Source of the DNA: Nonomuraea montanisoli
GTDB taxonomy: Bacteria > Actinomycetota > Actinomycetes > Streptosporangiales > Streptosporangiaceae
DNA length: 64,000 bases
Assembly: GCF_013363975.1 (NCBI RefSeq)
Contig: NZ_JABWGN010000026.1
Coordinates: 19,615-83,614, forward strand
Reading direction: 5' to 3'
In this document: in pieces, positions 16,388-25,470 of the stretch
How positions within the stretch are numbered: the first letter of the stretch is position 1
How the letters are laid out: each line of letters opens with the position of its first letter
The notes under the pieces: model-generated
The model's input: only the letters and a program-made list of their open reading frames with translations
What the model was told of the DNA's origin: nothing
Databases searched by the model: none
Position numbers and translations under genes: made by a program

Positions 16388-18607
16388 TCAGCGGCTGCGG
16401 GTGGGAATCTCGAACCAGACGGCTTTGCCTTCCCTGGTAGGACGCGAGCCCCAACGCCGAGCGAGCTGGTCGACGAGATAGAGGCCGCGGCCGCCCTCGT
16501 CGTTCTCCCCCGCGCTGCGGATGCGCGGCAGCCGCAGATCCTGGTCGAACACCTCGACCCAGACCGCCTCGTCGCCCCGGCGCAGCCGCAGCGTGAACTC
16601 CTTCTCGCCCACGACCTCGTCCTCGAAGCCCGGCACGTCCCACGACTCGTCGAACGGCAGCGGCCCGTCCACGGTCAGCTCGCGGCGCGGCACGCTGGCG
16701 CTCGCGGCGTGCAGCACCACGTTGGTGACGACCTCCGACACGAGCAGGCAGGCCAGCTCGGCCCGTTCCTCAGGTACGTTCCAGGCGTCGAACGCCTCCG
16801 AGGCCATGCGCCGCGCCTCGCCGACCATGATCGGCTGGGCGGGGAAGGTGCGCTCCTCCACGTCCAGGTCCGCCTGGCTGGAGCGGACCACGAGGATCGC
16901 CATGTCGTCGTCGATCTCGCCGGGCACGGCCACCGTGGCGGCGTCGGCCACCCGCTCCACCTCGGCGTCGGCGTACTTGGCGAGCTTCTCGCACAGCACA
17001 CCGAGGGTCTCCTCGTCGCTCGGCATCTGGCCGTCGCGGTTGGGGCGCCGGTCCACCAGGCCGTCGGTGTAGAGCAGCAGGGCGGCGCCGGGCGGCAGCA
17101 CGCGGGTCTGCTCCTTGTAGACCAGATCGGCGTGCAGGCCCTTGGCGCGCACGCCCAGCGGCTGGCCGACCTCCTCGATGTCCATCTCGACGCACTGGCC
17201 GTCGACCAGCAGCAGCGGCGGCGCGTGGCCGGCGTTGGCGAACGACAGCGTGCGCGACCAGGCGTCGTAGACGAGGTACTGGCAGGTCACGATGGGCGGG
17301 ACGCTGACGTCGGCGCCGTTGTCGTCCTTCTCGGGAGTGGCGATGATGCGGGTCCACTCGTCGAGCCGGGCGAGGATGTCGGCGGGCGACTTGTCGTCCT
17401 GGGCGAAGGCGCGGAGGGCGGCGCGGAGCTGACCCATGATCGCCGCGGCCCGGGCGCCCCGGCCCTCGACGTCGCCGATGACGATGCCGACCCGGCCCGC
17501 CGACAGCGGGATCACGTCGTACCAGTCGCCGCCGACCTGGGTCTGGATGCCCTGGCCGTGGGAGGCGAGCGGCGCCGCCGGGTAGTAGCGCACGGCGATC
17601 TGCAGGCCGTCGAGCTTCGGCAGCGCCCGCGGCAGCAGGTGCTTCTGGAACGACTCGGCGGTGTGCCGCTCCTCCTCGAACAGCAGCGCGTTGTCGATGG
17701 CGAGCGCGACGCGGGTGGCGATGGCGCCGACGAAGTCGCGGTCGAAGGCGTCGTAGTGGGGGCTGCGCCGGTCGGTCAGGTTGGACAGCCCGAGGTACAT
17801 CTGGCCCAGCGTCTCGCCGCGCACGCACAGCGGCGCCACGATGGCGGAGGTCATGCCGACCTCGCCGCACAGCTTGGCGCTGTTCTCGCTGGGGGCGGGG
17901 AAGCTGCTGGAGGAGAAGTCCTCGACGAGGATCGTCTCCTGGCGGCGCATCGCGACCTCGGCGTAGTGGCCGGGCGGGTAGCGGATCTCGGCGCCGACCG
18001 GCTTCCAGCTGCCGGGCGGCGGGGTCCAGCCCTGCACGTGCTGCGACACCCGGCGCACCAGGCGGTCGCCCTCCATCAGCTCGATGAAGCAGTGGTCGGC
18101 GAACTGCGGGACGAGCATCTCGGCGACCCGCTTGAGCGTCTCCTCGACGTACAGGGAGCCCGCGAGCCGCTCGCCGATGCGCTCCAGCAGGCCGAAGCGG
18201 TCCTTCTCGCGCTCGTTGCTGCGCAGCGCCTCGCGCGCCGTGATCACGATGCCGGTCACCGAGCCGGAGGAGTGGCGCAGCGGCACGGCCTGGGCGCGCA
18301 CGTAGACGATCGTGCCGTCGCCGCGCCGCACGTCGAACGTGCCCTCCCAGACGCCGCCCTTGAGCACGTGCTTGGCCAGCTCGATCGCGAGCGGGTGGTC
18401 CTTCTCCAGGATGCCGAGGGACAGCACCGACGTGTCGCTCGCCACGGACTTGCCCGGCCGGCCGAACAGCTTCTCCGCGAAGGGGTTCCAGTACAGGAGG
18501 TTGCTGAAGCGGTCGGTCACGACGACGGCCATCTCGGCGTGGTCGAGGACGGACTCCGCGGCGAGGTGGTCGGCCGCGTCCTCGGAAAGATCCCCCCAGC
18601 GCTTCAT
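16388..18607 (-). CDS. PAS-GAF-PP2C (SpoIIE-type) phosphatase with HATPase domain
   Basis: A 739-residue soluble signalling protein. Order: PAS (about 15-130), GAF (about 165-320), PPM/SpoIIE phosphatase (about 345-560; GGDWYDVIPL, GDVEGRGARAA, LLYTDGLVD) and a C-terminal HATPase anti-sigma-like kinase (EVVTNVVLHA, then EGGRGLYLVDQLARRWG). Such proteins tune partner-switching of anti-sigma antagonists carrying STAS domains; one STAS protein lies at 27064-27402 but linkage is not shown. The ATG at 18607 has GAGGAG upstream; longer in-frame starts lack this. The hydrolase gene follows. Confidence 0.92.
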   Translation of the reverse strand: MKRWGDLSEDAADHLAAESVLDHAEMAVVVTDRFSNLLYWNPFAEKLFGRPGKSVASDTSVLSLGILEKDHPLAIELAKHVLKGGVWEGTFDVRRGDGTIVYVRAQAVPLRHSSGSVTGIVITAREALRSNEREKDRFGLLERIGERLAGSLYVEETLKRVAEMLVPQFADHCFIELMEGDRLVRRVSQHVQGWTPPPGSWKPVGAEIRYPPGHYAEVAMRRQETILVEDFSSSSFPAPSENSAKLCGEVGMTSAIVAPLCVRGETLGQMYLGLSNLTDRRSPHYDAFDRDFVGAIATRVALAIDNALLFEEERHTAESFQKHLLPRALPKLDGLQIAVRYYPAAPLASHGQGIQTQVGGDWYDVIPLSAGRVGIVIGDVEGRGARAAAIMGQLRAALRAFAQDDKSPADILARLDEWTRIIATPEKDDNGADVSVPPIVTCQYLVYDAWSRTLSFANAGHAPPLLLVDGQCVEMDIEEVGQPLGVRAKGLHADLVYKEQTRVLPPGAALLLYTDGLVDRRPNRDGQMPSDEETLGVLCEKLAKYADAEVERVADAATVAVPGEIDDDMAILVVRSSQADLDVEERTFPAQPIMVGEARRMASEAFDAWNVPEERAELACLLVSEVVTNVVLHAASASVPRRELTVDGPLPFDESWDVPGFEDEVVGEKEFTLRLRRGDEAVWVEVFDQDLRLPRIRSAGENDEGGRGLYLVDQLARRWGSRPTREGKAVWFEIPTRSR

Positions 18608-18730
18608 CCGGAGACCACTCCTCGGGGAGGCATGTGCGCAAAGCGAACCACGGGCGCTCCTGCAACAGTCTTGACCGGAGGGGAGTGGAGGGCCTCCCTC
18701 GAGGGATTCAACCAAGCAGCAGCGCGCGCG

Positions 18731-19438
18731 TCAGCGCTTGGAGACGAAAACGTGCGCGGCAACGTCGCGCGGTAGCTCCGCGGGAGTGTTGTTCGCGTCA
18801 CCGTCACCTGTCACCCGTACACCGTCGTCGCTCGCCGCGAGCGTGACCTCGCGTCCGGGTTGTATCCCAACTTGCTTGAGTTTAAGCATCACGGCGGGAT
18901 CGCTTTGCACTTGTTCGCTAATTCGCCGCACGACGACCGGTACGTCCCGGGGACCGGCGAGCGCCGACATCGAGGTCAGGATGGACAGACCCGTCTCGTC
19001 GGCCGGCTCCTTGGCCCCCAGCTCCGCCAGGCCGGGGATGGGGTTGCCGTGCGGGCACGTCGTCGGGTTGTGCAGCAGCGTCACCAGCCGCGCCTCCACC
19101 GACTCCGACATCACGTGCTCCCAGCGGCACGCCTCGATGTGCACCTCCTCCCACGGCAGGCCGATCACCTCGGTCAGCAGGCATTCGGCGAGGCGGTGCT
19201 TGCGCATCACGCGCGTGGCGAGCGTGCGGCCCAGCTCCGTCATCGACAGGTGCCGGTCACCCTCGACGCGAACCAGTCCGTCGCGCTCCATGCGGGCCAC
19301 GGTCTGGCTCACCGTCGGGCCGCTCTGCTGGAGGCGCTCGGCGATGCGCGCCCGGAGGGGAACGATGCCCTCCTCCTCAAGCTCGTAAATCGTCCGGAGA
19401 TACATCTCCGTCGTGTCGATCAGGCCGTGTGCGGTCAA
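18731..19438 (-). CDS. ideR: Iron-dependent repressor IdeR/DtxR
   Basis: A 235-residue metal-dependent repressor of iron uptake. The N-terminal HTH DTTEMYLRTIYELEEEG and SGPTVSQTVARMERDGLV closely match DtxR. Metal ligands typical of the family are visible (Met in TTEMYL, and Cys, Glu and His in EACRWEHVMS). A C-terminal SH3-like domain follows (VMLKLKQVGIQPGREVTL). The start is TTG at 19438 with GGGAGGAG directly upstream; this gives the usual short N-terminus before DTTEMYL. It is divergent from udgX. Confidence 0.93.
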   Translation of the reverse strand: MTAHGLIDTTEMYLRTIYELEEEGIVPLRARIAERLQQSGPTVSQTVARMERDGLVRVEGDRHLSMTELGRTLATRVMRKHRLAECLLTEVIGLPWEEVHIEACRWEHVMSESVEARLVTLLHNPTTCPHGNPIPGLAELGAKEPADETGLSILTSMSALAGPRDVPVVVRRISEQVQSDPAVMLKLKQVGIQPGREVTLAASDDGVRVTGDGDANNTPAELPRDVAAHVFVSKR

Positions 19439-19551
19439 GGCTCCTCCCAACTGGAATGCTACGCCGGTCACGGCGGGGACTGAGCCCGTCCGCCTCGGGC
19501 ACACAAGTCAGAGGAAACCTTACTTGCGGAACTCGCGGACAAGGACCGGCG

Positions 19552-20181
19552 ATGGCAAAGGACGGCAACAACGGGGCGGCCCCGTTCCTTCCCGACCGCC
19601 TCGACCTGGACTCCCTGCGTGAGGCGGCGACCCGCTGCCAGGGCTGCGAGCTGTATCGCGACGCCACCCAGACCGTCTTCGGCGAGGGACCGGCCTCGGC
19701 CAGGTTCATGCTGGTCGGCGAGCAGCCGGGCGACCAGGAGGACCGCAAGGGCGCGCCCTTCGTCGGGCCCGCCGGGCGGATCCTGGACCGGGCGCTGGAG
19801 GAGGCCGGCATCGACCGCGACGACGTCTACGTGACGAACGCGGTCAAGCACTTCTCGTTCGTGCTCAGGGGCAAGCGGCGCATCCACCAGAAGCCGACGG
19901 CGGCCGAGGTGGACGCCTGCCGGCCGTGGCTGACGGCCGAGCTGGCGCTGGTGGAGCCGGAGGTGGTCGTGGTGCTGGGCGCCACGGCGGCGCGGTCGCT
20001 GCTGGGGCCGGCCTTCCGGGTGACGCGGCAGCGCGGGGAGCCGGTGCCCCTGGGGGAGGCTCTGGCGATCGCGACCATCCACCCGTCGGCGGTGCTGCGC
20101 GCCCCCGACCGGGACGCGGCCTACGCGGGCCTGCTCGCCGACCTCCGGGTCGCCGCGGGCACCGTGAACGGCGCCGCCTGA
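19552..20181 (+). CDS. udgX: UdgX-type uracil-DNA glycosylase
   Basis: A 209-residue family 4-like uracil-DNA glycosylase. Motif A is GEQPGDQED and the Cys residues for the iron-sulfur cluster include RCQGCEL. The loop KRRIHQKP is the hallmark of UdgX, whose His forms a covalent bond with the abasic sugar after uracil excision in Mycobacterium smegmatis. A later HPSAVLR motif is also present. It is divergent from ideR. It probably acts in repair of uracil in DNA and leaves a protein-DNA adduct. Confidence 0.9.
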   Translation: MAKDGNNGAAPFLPDRLDLDSLREAATRCQGCELYRDATQTVFGEGPASARFMLVGEQPGDQEDRKGAPFVGPAGRILDRALEEAGIDRDDVYVTNAVKHFSFVLRGKRRIHQKPTAAEVDACRPWLTAELALVEPEVVVVLGATAARSLLGPAFRVTRQRGEPVPLGEALAIATIHPSAVLRAPDRDAAYAGLLADLRVAAGTVNGAA

Positions 20182-20224
20182 ACACGGCACGGGCTCAGGA
20201 GGGCTCCAGAGAAGGCGGGCGCCG

Positions 20225-21463
20225 TCAACGATCGGCGCGGTAGTCCCTGAAGCGGGCGACGGACAGGCCGACGGCCAGCACGGCGGCGGCGCACGCGAGC
20301 CCGCCGCCCACCCAGGCCGCCCCCACCCCGAACGCGACGGCCGTGGCGCCGGCCCGCAGGTCGCCCAGGCGCGGTCCGCCGGCCACGACCACGAGGAAGA
20401 CGCCCTGCATGCGGCCGCGCATCTCGTCGGGCGCGTGGAGCTGGAGGATGGACTGCCGCCACACGGACGACACGACGTCGGCCGCCCCGCCCACGGCCAT
20501 GAACGCCACGACGGCCCACAACTGGTGGACGAACCCGGCCGCGGCGACCGACAGCCCCCACACGGCGATGACGGCGACCAGGGCGATCCCCTGCCGGGTG
20601 ACCCGGCCGACCCAGCCGGAGAACAGCGCCCCGGCGGCCGAGCCGATCGCCATGGACGCGTTGAGCCAGCCGAGGGCGAGGGGGTCGCCGCCGAACCGCT
20701 CGGCCGCCACCTCGGGGAACAGGGCGCGGGGCAGCGCGAGCACCATCGCGATGATGTCCACCACGAACGACATGAGCAGCACCTGGCTGCCGAGGATGAA
20801 CCGCAGCCCCTCGACCACCGCCCGGGCGCCGGGCCGGCGCACCTCGCCCTCCGGCTGGAGCGGCGGCAGGCGCAGCGCGGCGTACAGGCCGGCGCCGAAC
20901 AGGACGGCGTCCAGCGCGTAGACGGCCGCGTAGCCGGACCAGGCGAGGACGAGGCCGCCGATCATCGGCCCGGCGATGGCGCCGAGGCTGTACACCAGGG
21001 AGTTGAGGGCGTTGGCCGCGGGCACCAGCTCGGGGGTGAGGATGCGGGGGATGATCGCGCCCCGGGTGGGCGAGCTGATCGCGAAGCCGGTGGCGTTCAG
21101 CGCGACGGCCGCGAGCAGGGCGTAGACGTTGTCCAGGCCGGCGAGCGCCTGGAGCAGGATGAGCAGCGTGCTCGCCCACGAGATGGCCGAGCCGATCAGC
21201 AGGAGCCGGCGCCGGTCCACGGCGTCGGCGACCGCCCCTCCCCACAGGCCGAAGGCGACCAGCGGGATGAAGTTGGCCATGCCCAGCAGGCCCACCCAGA
21301 AGGACGAGTCGGTGAGGACGTAGACCTGCTGGCCGACCGCGACGAGGGTCGCGGCGTTGCCCACGTGCGAGACGGACTGGCCGATCCAGATCCGCCGGTA
21401 CGCGGGCACGCCCAGCGGCCGGGTGTCCAGGAGATGACGTTTAACAAGCGCCCCGATTGCCAC
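20225..21463 (-). CDS. MFS exporter, DHA3/EntS-like
   Basis: A 412-residue transporter with 12 hydrophobic helices. The N-terminal FRxxWxG-like start (YRRIWIGQSVSHVGN) and central PTRGAIIPRI are typical of the enterobactin-exporter/macrolide-efflux branch. The GTG start at 21463 is 10 bases after the stop of pdxH and lacks a clear Shine-Dalgarno, so translation probably follows from pdxH. The substrate is unknown. Confidence 0.85.
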   Translation of the reverse strand: MAIGALVKRHLLDTRPLGVPAYRRIWIGQSVSHVGNAATLVAVGQQVYVLTDSSFWVGLLGMANFIPLVAFGLWGGAVADAVDRRRLLLIGSAISWASTLLILLQALAGLDNVYALLAAVALNATGFAISSPTRGAIIPRILTPELVPAANALNSLVYSLGAIAGPMIGGLVLAWSGYAAVYALDAVLFGAGLYAALRLPPLQPEGEVRRPGARAVVEGLRFILGSQVLLMSFVVDIIAMVLALPRALFPEVAAERFGGDPLALGWLNASMAIGSAAGALFSGWVGRVTRQGIALVAVIAVWGLSVAAAGFVHQLWAVVAFMAVGGAADVVSSVWRQSILQLHAPDEMRGRMQGVFLVVVAGGPRLGDLRAGATAVAFGVGAAWVGGGLACAAAVLAVGLSVARFRDYRADR

Positions 21464-21473
21464 TTAAGGCACA

Positions 21474-22127
21474 TTAAGGGGCAAGTCTCTCCAAGACCCA
21501 CTGAGTTCCGGTCCGGCGGTAGCGGAGGCGGTCGTGCATGCGGTCGAGCTGCCCCTGCCAGAACTCCACCTCCAGCGGCACGACCCGGTAGCCGCCCCAG
21601 AAGTCGGGCACCGGCGGATCGTCCGGCCAGCGCGCCGCCAGCTCCGCGTAGCGGGCGTCCAGCTCCTCCCGCGAGCGCACCACCGCGCTCTGCCGCGACG
21701 CCCACGCGCCGATGCGCGAGCCGTACGGGCGGGAGCGGAAGTAGACGGCCGACTCCTCGTGCGGCAGGCGCGTCACCGAGCCCTCGACGCGCACCTGGCG
21801 GCGGATGGGGTGCCAGGGGAACAGCAGCGAGGCCCGGGGGTTCTCGGTCAGGTCGCGGCCCTTGCGCGACTCGTAGTTGGTGTAGAAGACGAAGCCCCGC
21901 TCGTCGTAGCCCTTGAGCAGGACCGTGCGGGCGCTGGGCCGGCCGCCGGCCGAGGCGGTGGCCAGCACCATGGCGTTCGGTTCGGGCACGCCCGCCTGCA
22001 GCGCGTCCTCGAACCAGACACTGAATTGGGTGATCGGATCGGCGGCGGCCCCGGTTTCGAGCAGCGGCTCGCCCTCGTACGTGCGGCGAAGCCCGGCCAG
22101 CGAGGGCGGGCGCGAGGTGGCATCCAC
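21474..22127 (-). CDS. pdxH: Pyridoxamine 5'-phosphate oxidase
   Basis: A 217-residue FMN enzyme that makes pyridoxal 5'-phosphate. The family pattern is complete: RTVLLKGYDERGFVFYTNYESRKG, then FPWHPIRRQVRVEG, SRIGAWAS and the C-terminal RLRYRRTGTQWVLERLAP. It precedes the MFS gene and is divergent from the citrate synthase gene. Full length compared with bacterial PdxH. Confidence 0.95.
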   Translation of the reverse strand: MDATSRPPSLAGLRRTYEGEPLLETGAAADPITQFSVWFEDALQAGVPEPNAMVLATASAGGRPSARTVLLKGYDERGFVFYTNYESRKGRDLTENPRASLLFPWHPIRRQVRVEGSVTRLPHEESAVYFRSRPYGSRIGAWASRQSAVVRSREELDARYAELAARWPDDPPVPDFWGGYRVVPLEVEFWQGQLDRMHDRLRYRRTGTQWVLERLAP

Positions 22128-22303
22128 GAGACGGTATTCTTGCGCGCTCGGCCGTGAACCCCATACCGAGCCCCCGACCTGGGGCGATGGCGTTTCAACG
22201 GGTCCGGAGACCGAGCATGACTCGGCAGGGGGTTAAATTGACCCGCCGGTATCTCGACATCAAGGCATTGCCGGAACATGGCAAGAAAGGGAGGCGGCCA
22301 ATA

Positions 22304-23410
22304 ATGTCCGACTTCAAACCCGGCCTCGAAGGCGTCGTGGCCTTCGAGACCGAGATCGCGGAACCGGACAAAGAAGGAGGCGCCCTTCGATACCGGGGCG
22401 TCGACATCGAAGAGCTGGTCGGCCGTGTCCCGTTCGGGCACGTTTGGGGCCTGCTGGTGGACAACAAGTTCCAGCCGGGCCTGCCCCCGGCGGAGCCGTA
22501 CCCCATCCCCGTCCACTCCGGTGACATCCGGGTCGACGTGCAGAGCGCCCTGGCCATGCTGGCCCCGGCGTACGGCTTCAAGCCGCTGCTCGACATCTCG
22601 GACGAGGAGGCGCGCGACCAGCTCGCCCGCGCCTCGGTGATGGCCCTGTCCTTCGTGGCGCAGTCGGCGCGCGGCCTCGGCCTGCCGATGGTGCCGCAGA
22701 GCCGGGTGGACGAGGCGAAGACGATCGTCGAGCGGTTCATGATCCGTTGGCGCGGTGAGCCGGACCCCCGGCACGTCAAGGCCATCGACGCCTATTGGAC
22801 CTCCGCCGCCGAGCACGGCATGAACGCCTCGACGTTCACCGCCCGGGTCATCGCCTCGACCGGCGCCGACGTGGCGGCCGCGCTGTCCGGCGCCGTGGGG
22901 GCCATGTCGGGTCCGCTGCACGGCGGCGCCCCGGCCCGCGTGCTGCACATGATCGAGGGCGTCGAGCAGATGGGCGACGCCAAGAAGTACGTGCAGAGTG
23001 AGCTGGACAAGGGCCAGCGGCTGATGGGCTTCGGCCACCGCGTCTATCGCGCCGAGGACCCGCGTGCCCGCGTGCTGCGCCGTACGGCCAAGGAGCTCGA
23101 CGCCCCGCGCTACGAGGTGGCGGCGGCGCTGGAGCAGGCCGCGCTGGAGGAGCTGCACGCCCGCAAGCCCGACCGGGTGCTGGCCACCAACGTGGAGTAC
23201 TGGGCCGCCGTGGTCCTCGACTTCGCCGAGGTGCCCTCCCACATGTTCACCTCGATGTTCACCTGCGCCCGCACGGCCGGTTGGGCCGCGCACATCCTGG
23301 AGCAGAAGAAGACGGGCCGTCTGGTCCGCCCGAGCGCCAGGTACACCGGCCCGGCGTCGCGTCCGCTCAGCGACGTGCCCGGTGCCGCCGAGGTCGCCGG
23401 CACCATCTGA
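22304..23410 (+). CDS. Citrate synthase (CitA/type 2-like)
   Basis: A 368-residue citrate synthase family enzyme. The catalytic residues are visible in GPLHGGAP, GFGHRVYRAEDPR and VLDFAEVPSHMF. Actinobacterial paralogues of this short type are called citrate synthase 2 or CitA and may act on propionyl-CoA as well. The ATG at 22304 has AGGGAGG upstream. The intergenic region with pdxH (22128-22303) holds the divergent promoters. A strong hairpin ends the gene. Confidence 0.88.
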   Translation: MSDFKPGLEGVVAFETEIAEPDKEGGALRYRGVDIEELVGRVPFGHVWGLLVDNKFQPGLPPAEPYPIPVHSGDIRVDVQSALAMLAPAYGFKPLLDISDEEARDQLARASVMALSFVAQSARGLGLPMVPQSRVDEAKTIVERFMIRWRGEPDPRHVKAIDAYWTSAAEHGMNASTFTARVIASTGADVAAALSGAVGAMSGPLHGGAPARVLHMIEGVEQMGDAKKYVQSELDKGQRLMGFGHRVYRAEDPRARVLRRTAKELDAPRYEVAAALEQAALEELHARKPDRVLATNVEYWAAVVLDFAEVPSHMFTSMFTCARTAGWAAHILEQKKTGRLVRPSARYTGPASRPLSDVPGAAEVAGTI

Positions 23411-23441
23411 CCCCGGCGCCCACAAGGCCGAAGGTCAGCTC

Positions 23442-23471
23442 ACCGCCCGGGTGCGACATCACCCGGGCGGT
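23442..23471 (+). terminator. Hairpin after citrate synthase gene
   Basis: A perfect 12-bp inverted repeat (23442-23453 and 23460-23471) with a 6-base loop, 31 bases after the stop. No T-tract, but the stem is long and the next gene has its own promoter. Confidence 0.65.
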
Positions 23472-23544
23472 ACGGTGCTGCCCAGTCGTGCCCCGCCCAC
23501 ATCTCACATTCCGGACCCGGCGCGAGTCACCCTGACCGGCTCAG

Positions 23545-23550
23545 TAACCT
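23545..23550 (+). promoter_or_regulatory. -10 box for leaderless serC mRNA
   Basis: TAACCT lies six bases before the GTG start of serC, with no Shine-Dalgarno in between. This spacing predicts transcription starting at the first base of the start codon. Confidence 0.45.
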
Positions 23551-23556
23551 GGTCGG

Positions 23557-24666
23557 GTGGCTGACATCGTGATTCCCGCTGACATCAAGCCCGCCGACGG
23601 CCGCTTCGGCTGCGGGCCCTCGAAGGTTCGCACCGAGCAGCTGGCCGCCCTCGCCTCCGCCGGGGCGAGCGTCATGGGCACCTCCCACCGCCAGAAGCCG
23701 GTCAAGGAGCTGGTCGGCCGCGTGCGCTCCGGGCTGGCCGACCTGTTCTCGCTGCCCGAGGGCTACCAGGTCGTCCTCGGCAACGGCGGCACCACCGCGT
23801 TCTGGGACATCGCCTCCTTCGGGCTCATCCGCGACCGCTCGCAGCATCTGTCGTTCGGCGAGTTCTCGTCCAAGTTCGCCACCGTCGCCCGCAAGGCGCC
23901 GTGGCTGGGCGAGCCCTCGGTGATCAAGTCCGAGGTGGGCACCCACCCGGCGGCGGTCGCCGAGGACGGCGTCGACGTCTACGCGCTCACCCACAACGAG
24001 ACCTCGACCGGCGTGGCCATGCCGATCCGGCGCGTGGGCTCCGACGACTCGCTGGTGCTCGTGGACGCCACCTCCGGCGCGGGCGGCCTGCCCGTGTCGA
24101 TCGAGGAGACCGACGTCTACTACTTCGCGCCGCAGAAGAGCTTCGCCTCCGACGGCGGCCTGTGGATCGCGCTGATGTCCCCGCGCGCGCTGGCCCGCGT
24201 CGAGGAGATCGCCGCCACCGACCGCTACGTGCCGGAGTTCTTCAGCCTGCCGGTCGCCGTCGACAACTCCGCCAAGGACCAGACCTACAACACCCCGTCC
24301 GTGGCCACGCTGTTCCTGCTGGCCGACCAGCTCGACTGGATGAACGGCAACGGCGGCCTGGCCTGGACCACCTCGCGCACGGCCGACTCGGCGCAGCGCC
24401 TGTACTCGTGGGCCGAGAAGTCGTCCTACGCGACGCCGTTCGCCGCGCCGGAGTTCCGCTCGCAGGTGGTCGGCACGATCGACTTCTCCGACGAGGTCGA
24501 CGCGGCGGCGGTGGCCAAGGTGCTGCGCTCCAACGGCATCGTCGACACCGAGCCGTACCGCAAGCTGGGCCGCAACCAGCTCCGGGTGGCGATGTTCCCG
24601 GCGATCGACCCGGCCGACGTCGAGGCCCTGACCGTGTGCATCGACCACGTGGTCGAGCGCCTCTAG
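23557..24666 (+). CDS. serC: Phosphoserine aminotransferase
   Basis: A 369-residue PLP enzyme of serine biosynthesis, converting 3-phosphohydroxypyruvate to phosphoserine. Family features: GRFGCGPSKVR, MGTSHRQKPVK, THNETSTGV, VDATSGAGGLP and the PLP-lysine motif FAPQKSFASDGG. The GTG at 23557 begins MADIVIPADIKP and lacks a Shine-Dalgarno, consistent with a leaderless mRNA. Length is normal for the actinobacterial enzyme. Confidence 0.94.
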   Translation: MADIVIPADIKPADGRFGCGPSKVRTEQLAALASAGASVMGTSHRQKPVKELVGRVRSGLADLFSLPEGYQVVLGNGGTTAFWDIASFGLIRDRSQHLSFGEFSSKFATVARKAPWLGEPSVIKSEVGTHPAAVAEDGVDVYALTHNETSTGVAMPIRRVGSDDSLVLVDATSGAGGLPVSIEETDVYYFAPQKSFASDGGLWIALMSPRALARVEEIAATDRYVPEFFSLPVAVDNSAKDQTYNTPSVATLFLLADQLDWMNGNGGLAWTTSRTADSAQRLYSWAEKSSYATPFAAPEFRSQVVGTIDFSDEVDAAAVAKVLRSNGIVDTEPYRKLGRNQLRVAMFPAIDPADVEALTVCIDHVVERL

Positions 24667-24686
24667 CCGGCGGATCACGCGGAGAC

Positions 24687-24720
24687 GCCCCCGCACCCGC
24701 CGGCAGGCGGTGTGCGGGGC
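24687..24720. terminator. Bidirectional terminator between serC and rhomboid gene
   Basis: GC-rich stem (24687-24701 with 24706-24720) with one bulge and a 4-base loop, between two convergent stop codons. Confidence 0.55.
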
Positions 24721-24736
24721 CGTTCGCGTCGCGAGG

Positions 24737-25360
24737 TCAGGACGGCAGGGCGGCGGGGCGCTTGCGGCGCAGCACCCAGGCCGCCACGATGCCGCCGATC
24801 AGGCCGAACAGGTGGCCCTGCCACGAGATGCCCTGCTGGTTGGGCAGCAGCCCCCACAGGATCGAGTAGTACGCGATGGCCACGCCGACGCCGATGACGA
24901 TGTCGAGGGCGCGGCGGTCGAACAGCCCCCGGCACACGACGTACCCGAAGTAGCCGAACACCAGCCCGCTGGCGCCGACCGTGATGATCTCCGGGCTGCT
25001 GAGCCAGGTGCCGAGGCCGCCGATGACGATGATGAGCGCGCTGGCCGCGAAGAAGCGGCCGAGGCCGCGCACGGCGGCCAGGAAGCCGAGGACGAGCAGC
25101 GGCAGCGAGTTGGCCATGAGGTGGCCGAAGCCGACGTGCAGGAACGGCGCGAACAGGATGCCGGCCAGCCCGTCGGGCTCCCAGCCGACGATGCCGAACT
25201 GCCGGTCGAGGGTGCCGTCCAGCACGTAGTCCACGACCTCGACGCCCCACATCACGCCCAGGATCACCAGCATGACGACGAGGGCGCTCAGCGCGCCGGT
25301 GAGCAGCGTGCCCGCCCCGCGCTTGACCGACTCGTACCTCGCCCTGGAATCGTCGCTCAT
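24737..25360 (-). CDS. Rhomboid-family intramembrane serine protease
   Basis: A 207-residue membrane protein of six hydrophobic helices. The rhomboid core is present: loop APFLHVGFGHLMANS, nucleophile GASGLVFG and the His of SWQGHLFGLIGG. The N-terminus is cytosolic and polar (MSDDSRARYESVKRG). It would cleave membrane-anchored substrates within the bilayer; the substrates are unknown. The stop is convergent with serC. Confidence 0.9.
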   Translation of the reverse strand: MSDDSRARYESVKRGAGTLLTGALSALVVMLVILGVMWGVEVVDYVLDGTLDRQFGIVGWEPDGLAGILFAPFLHVGFGHLMANSLPLLVLGFLAAVRGLGRFFAASALIIVIGGLGTWLSSPEIITVGASGLVFGYFGYVVCRGLFDRRALDIVIGVGVAIAYYSILWGLLPNQQGISWQGHLFGLIGGIVAAWVLRRKRPAALPS

Positions 25361-25420
25361 ACGCCCTCCCGCTCCACGCCCTCTCTTTACCGTACGCAGG
25401 GCCCGTCATGCGCGCGTGCG

Positions 25421-25453
25421 GAAAACAACCCCCTCCCCGGGGCGGGGAGGGGG
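25421..25453 (-). terminator. Rho-independent terminator after enoyl-CoA hydratase gene
   Basis: A 10-bp perfect stem (25429-25438 and 25444-25453) followed, on the minus strand, by TTGTTTTCC. It ends the SDR/enoyl-CoA hydratase transcript before the rhomboid gene. Confidence 0.8.
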
Positions 25454-25470
25454 CGAGAAACTCCGCCGGG

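Noticed and set aside
16379..18775. A 798-codon plus-strand frame opposite the PP2C-type phosphatase
   Set aside because: Composition is Arg/Gly/Ala/Val-biased without domain motifs; it is the shadow of the phosphatase gene.
19501..19551. IdeR iron box upstream of udgX
   Set aside because: Only one ACCTTA-like half-site is present; the full 19-bp palindrome is missing.
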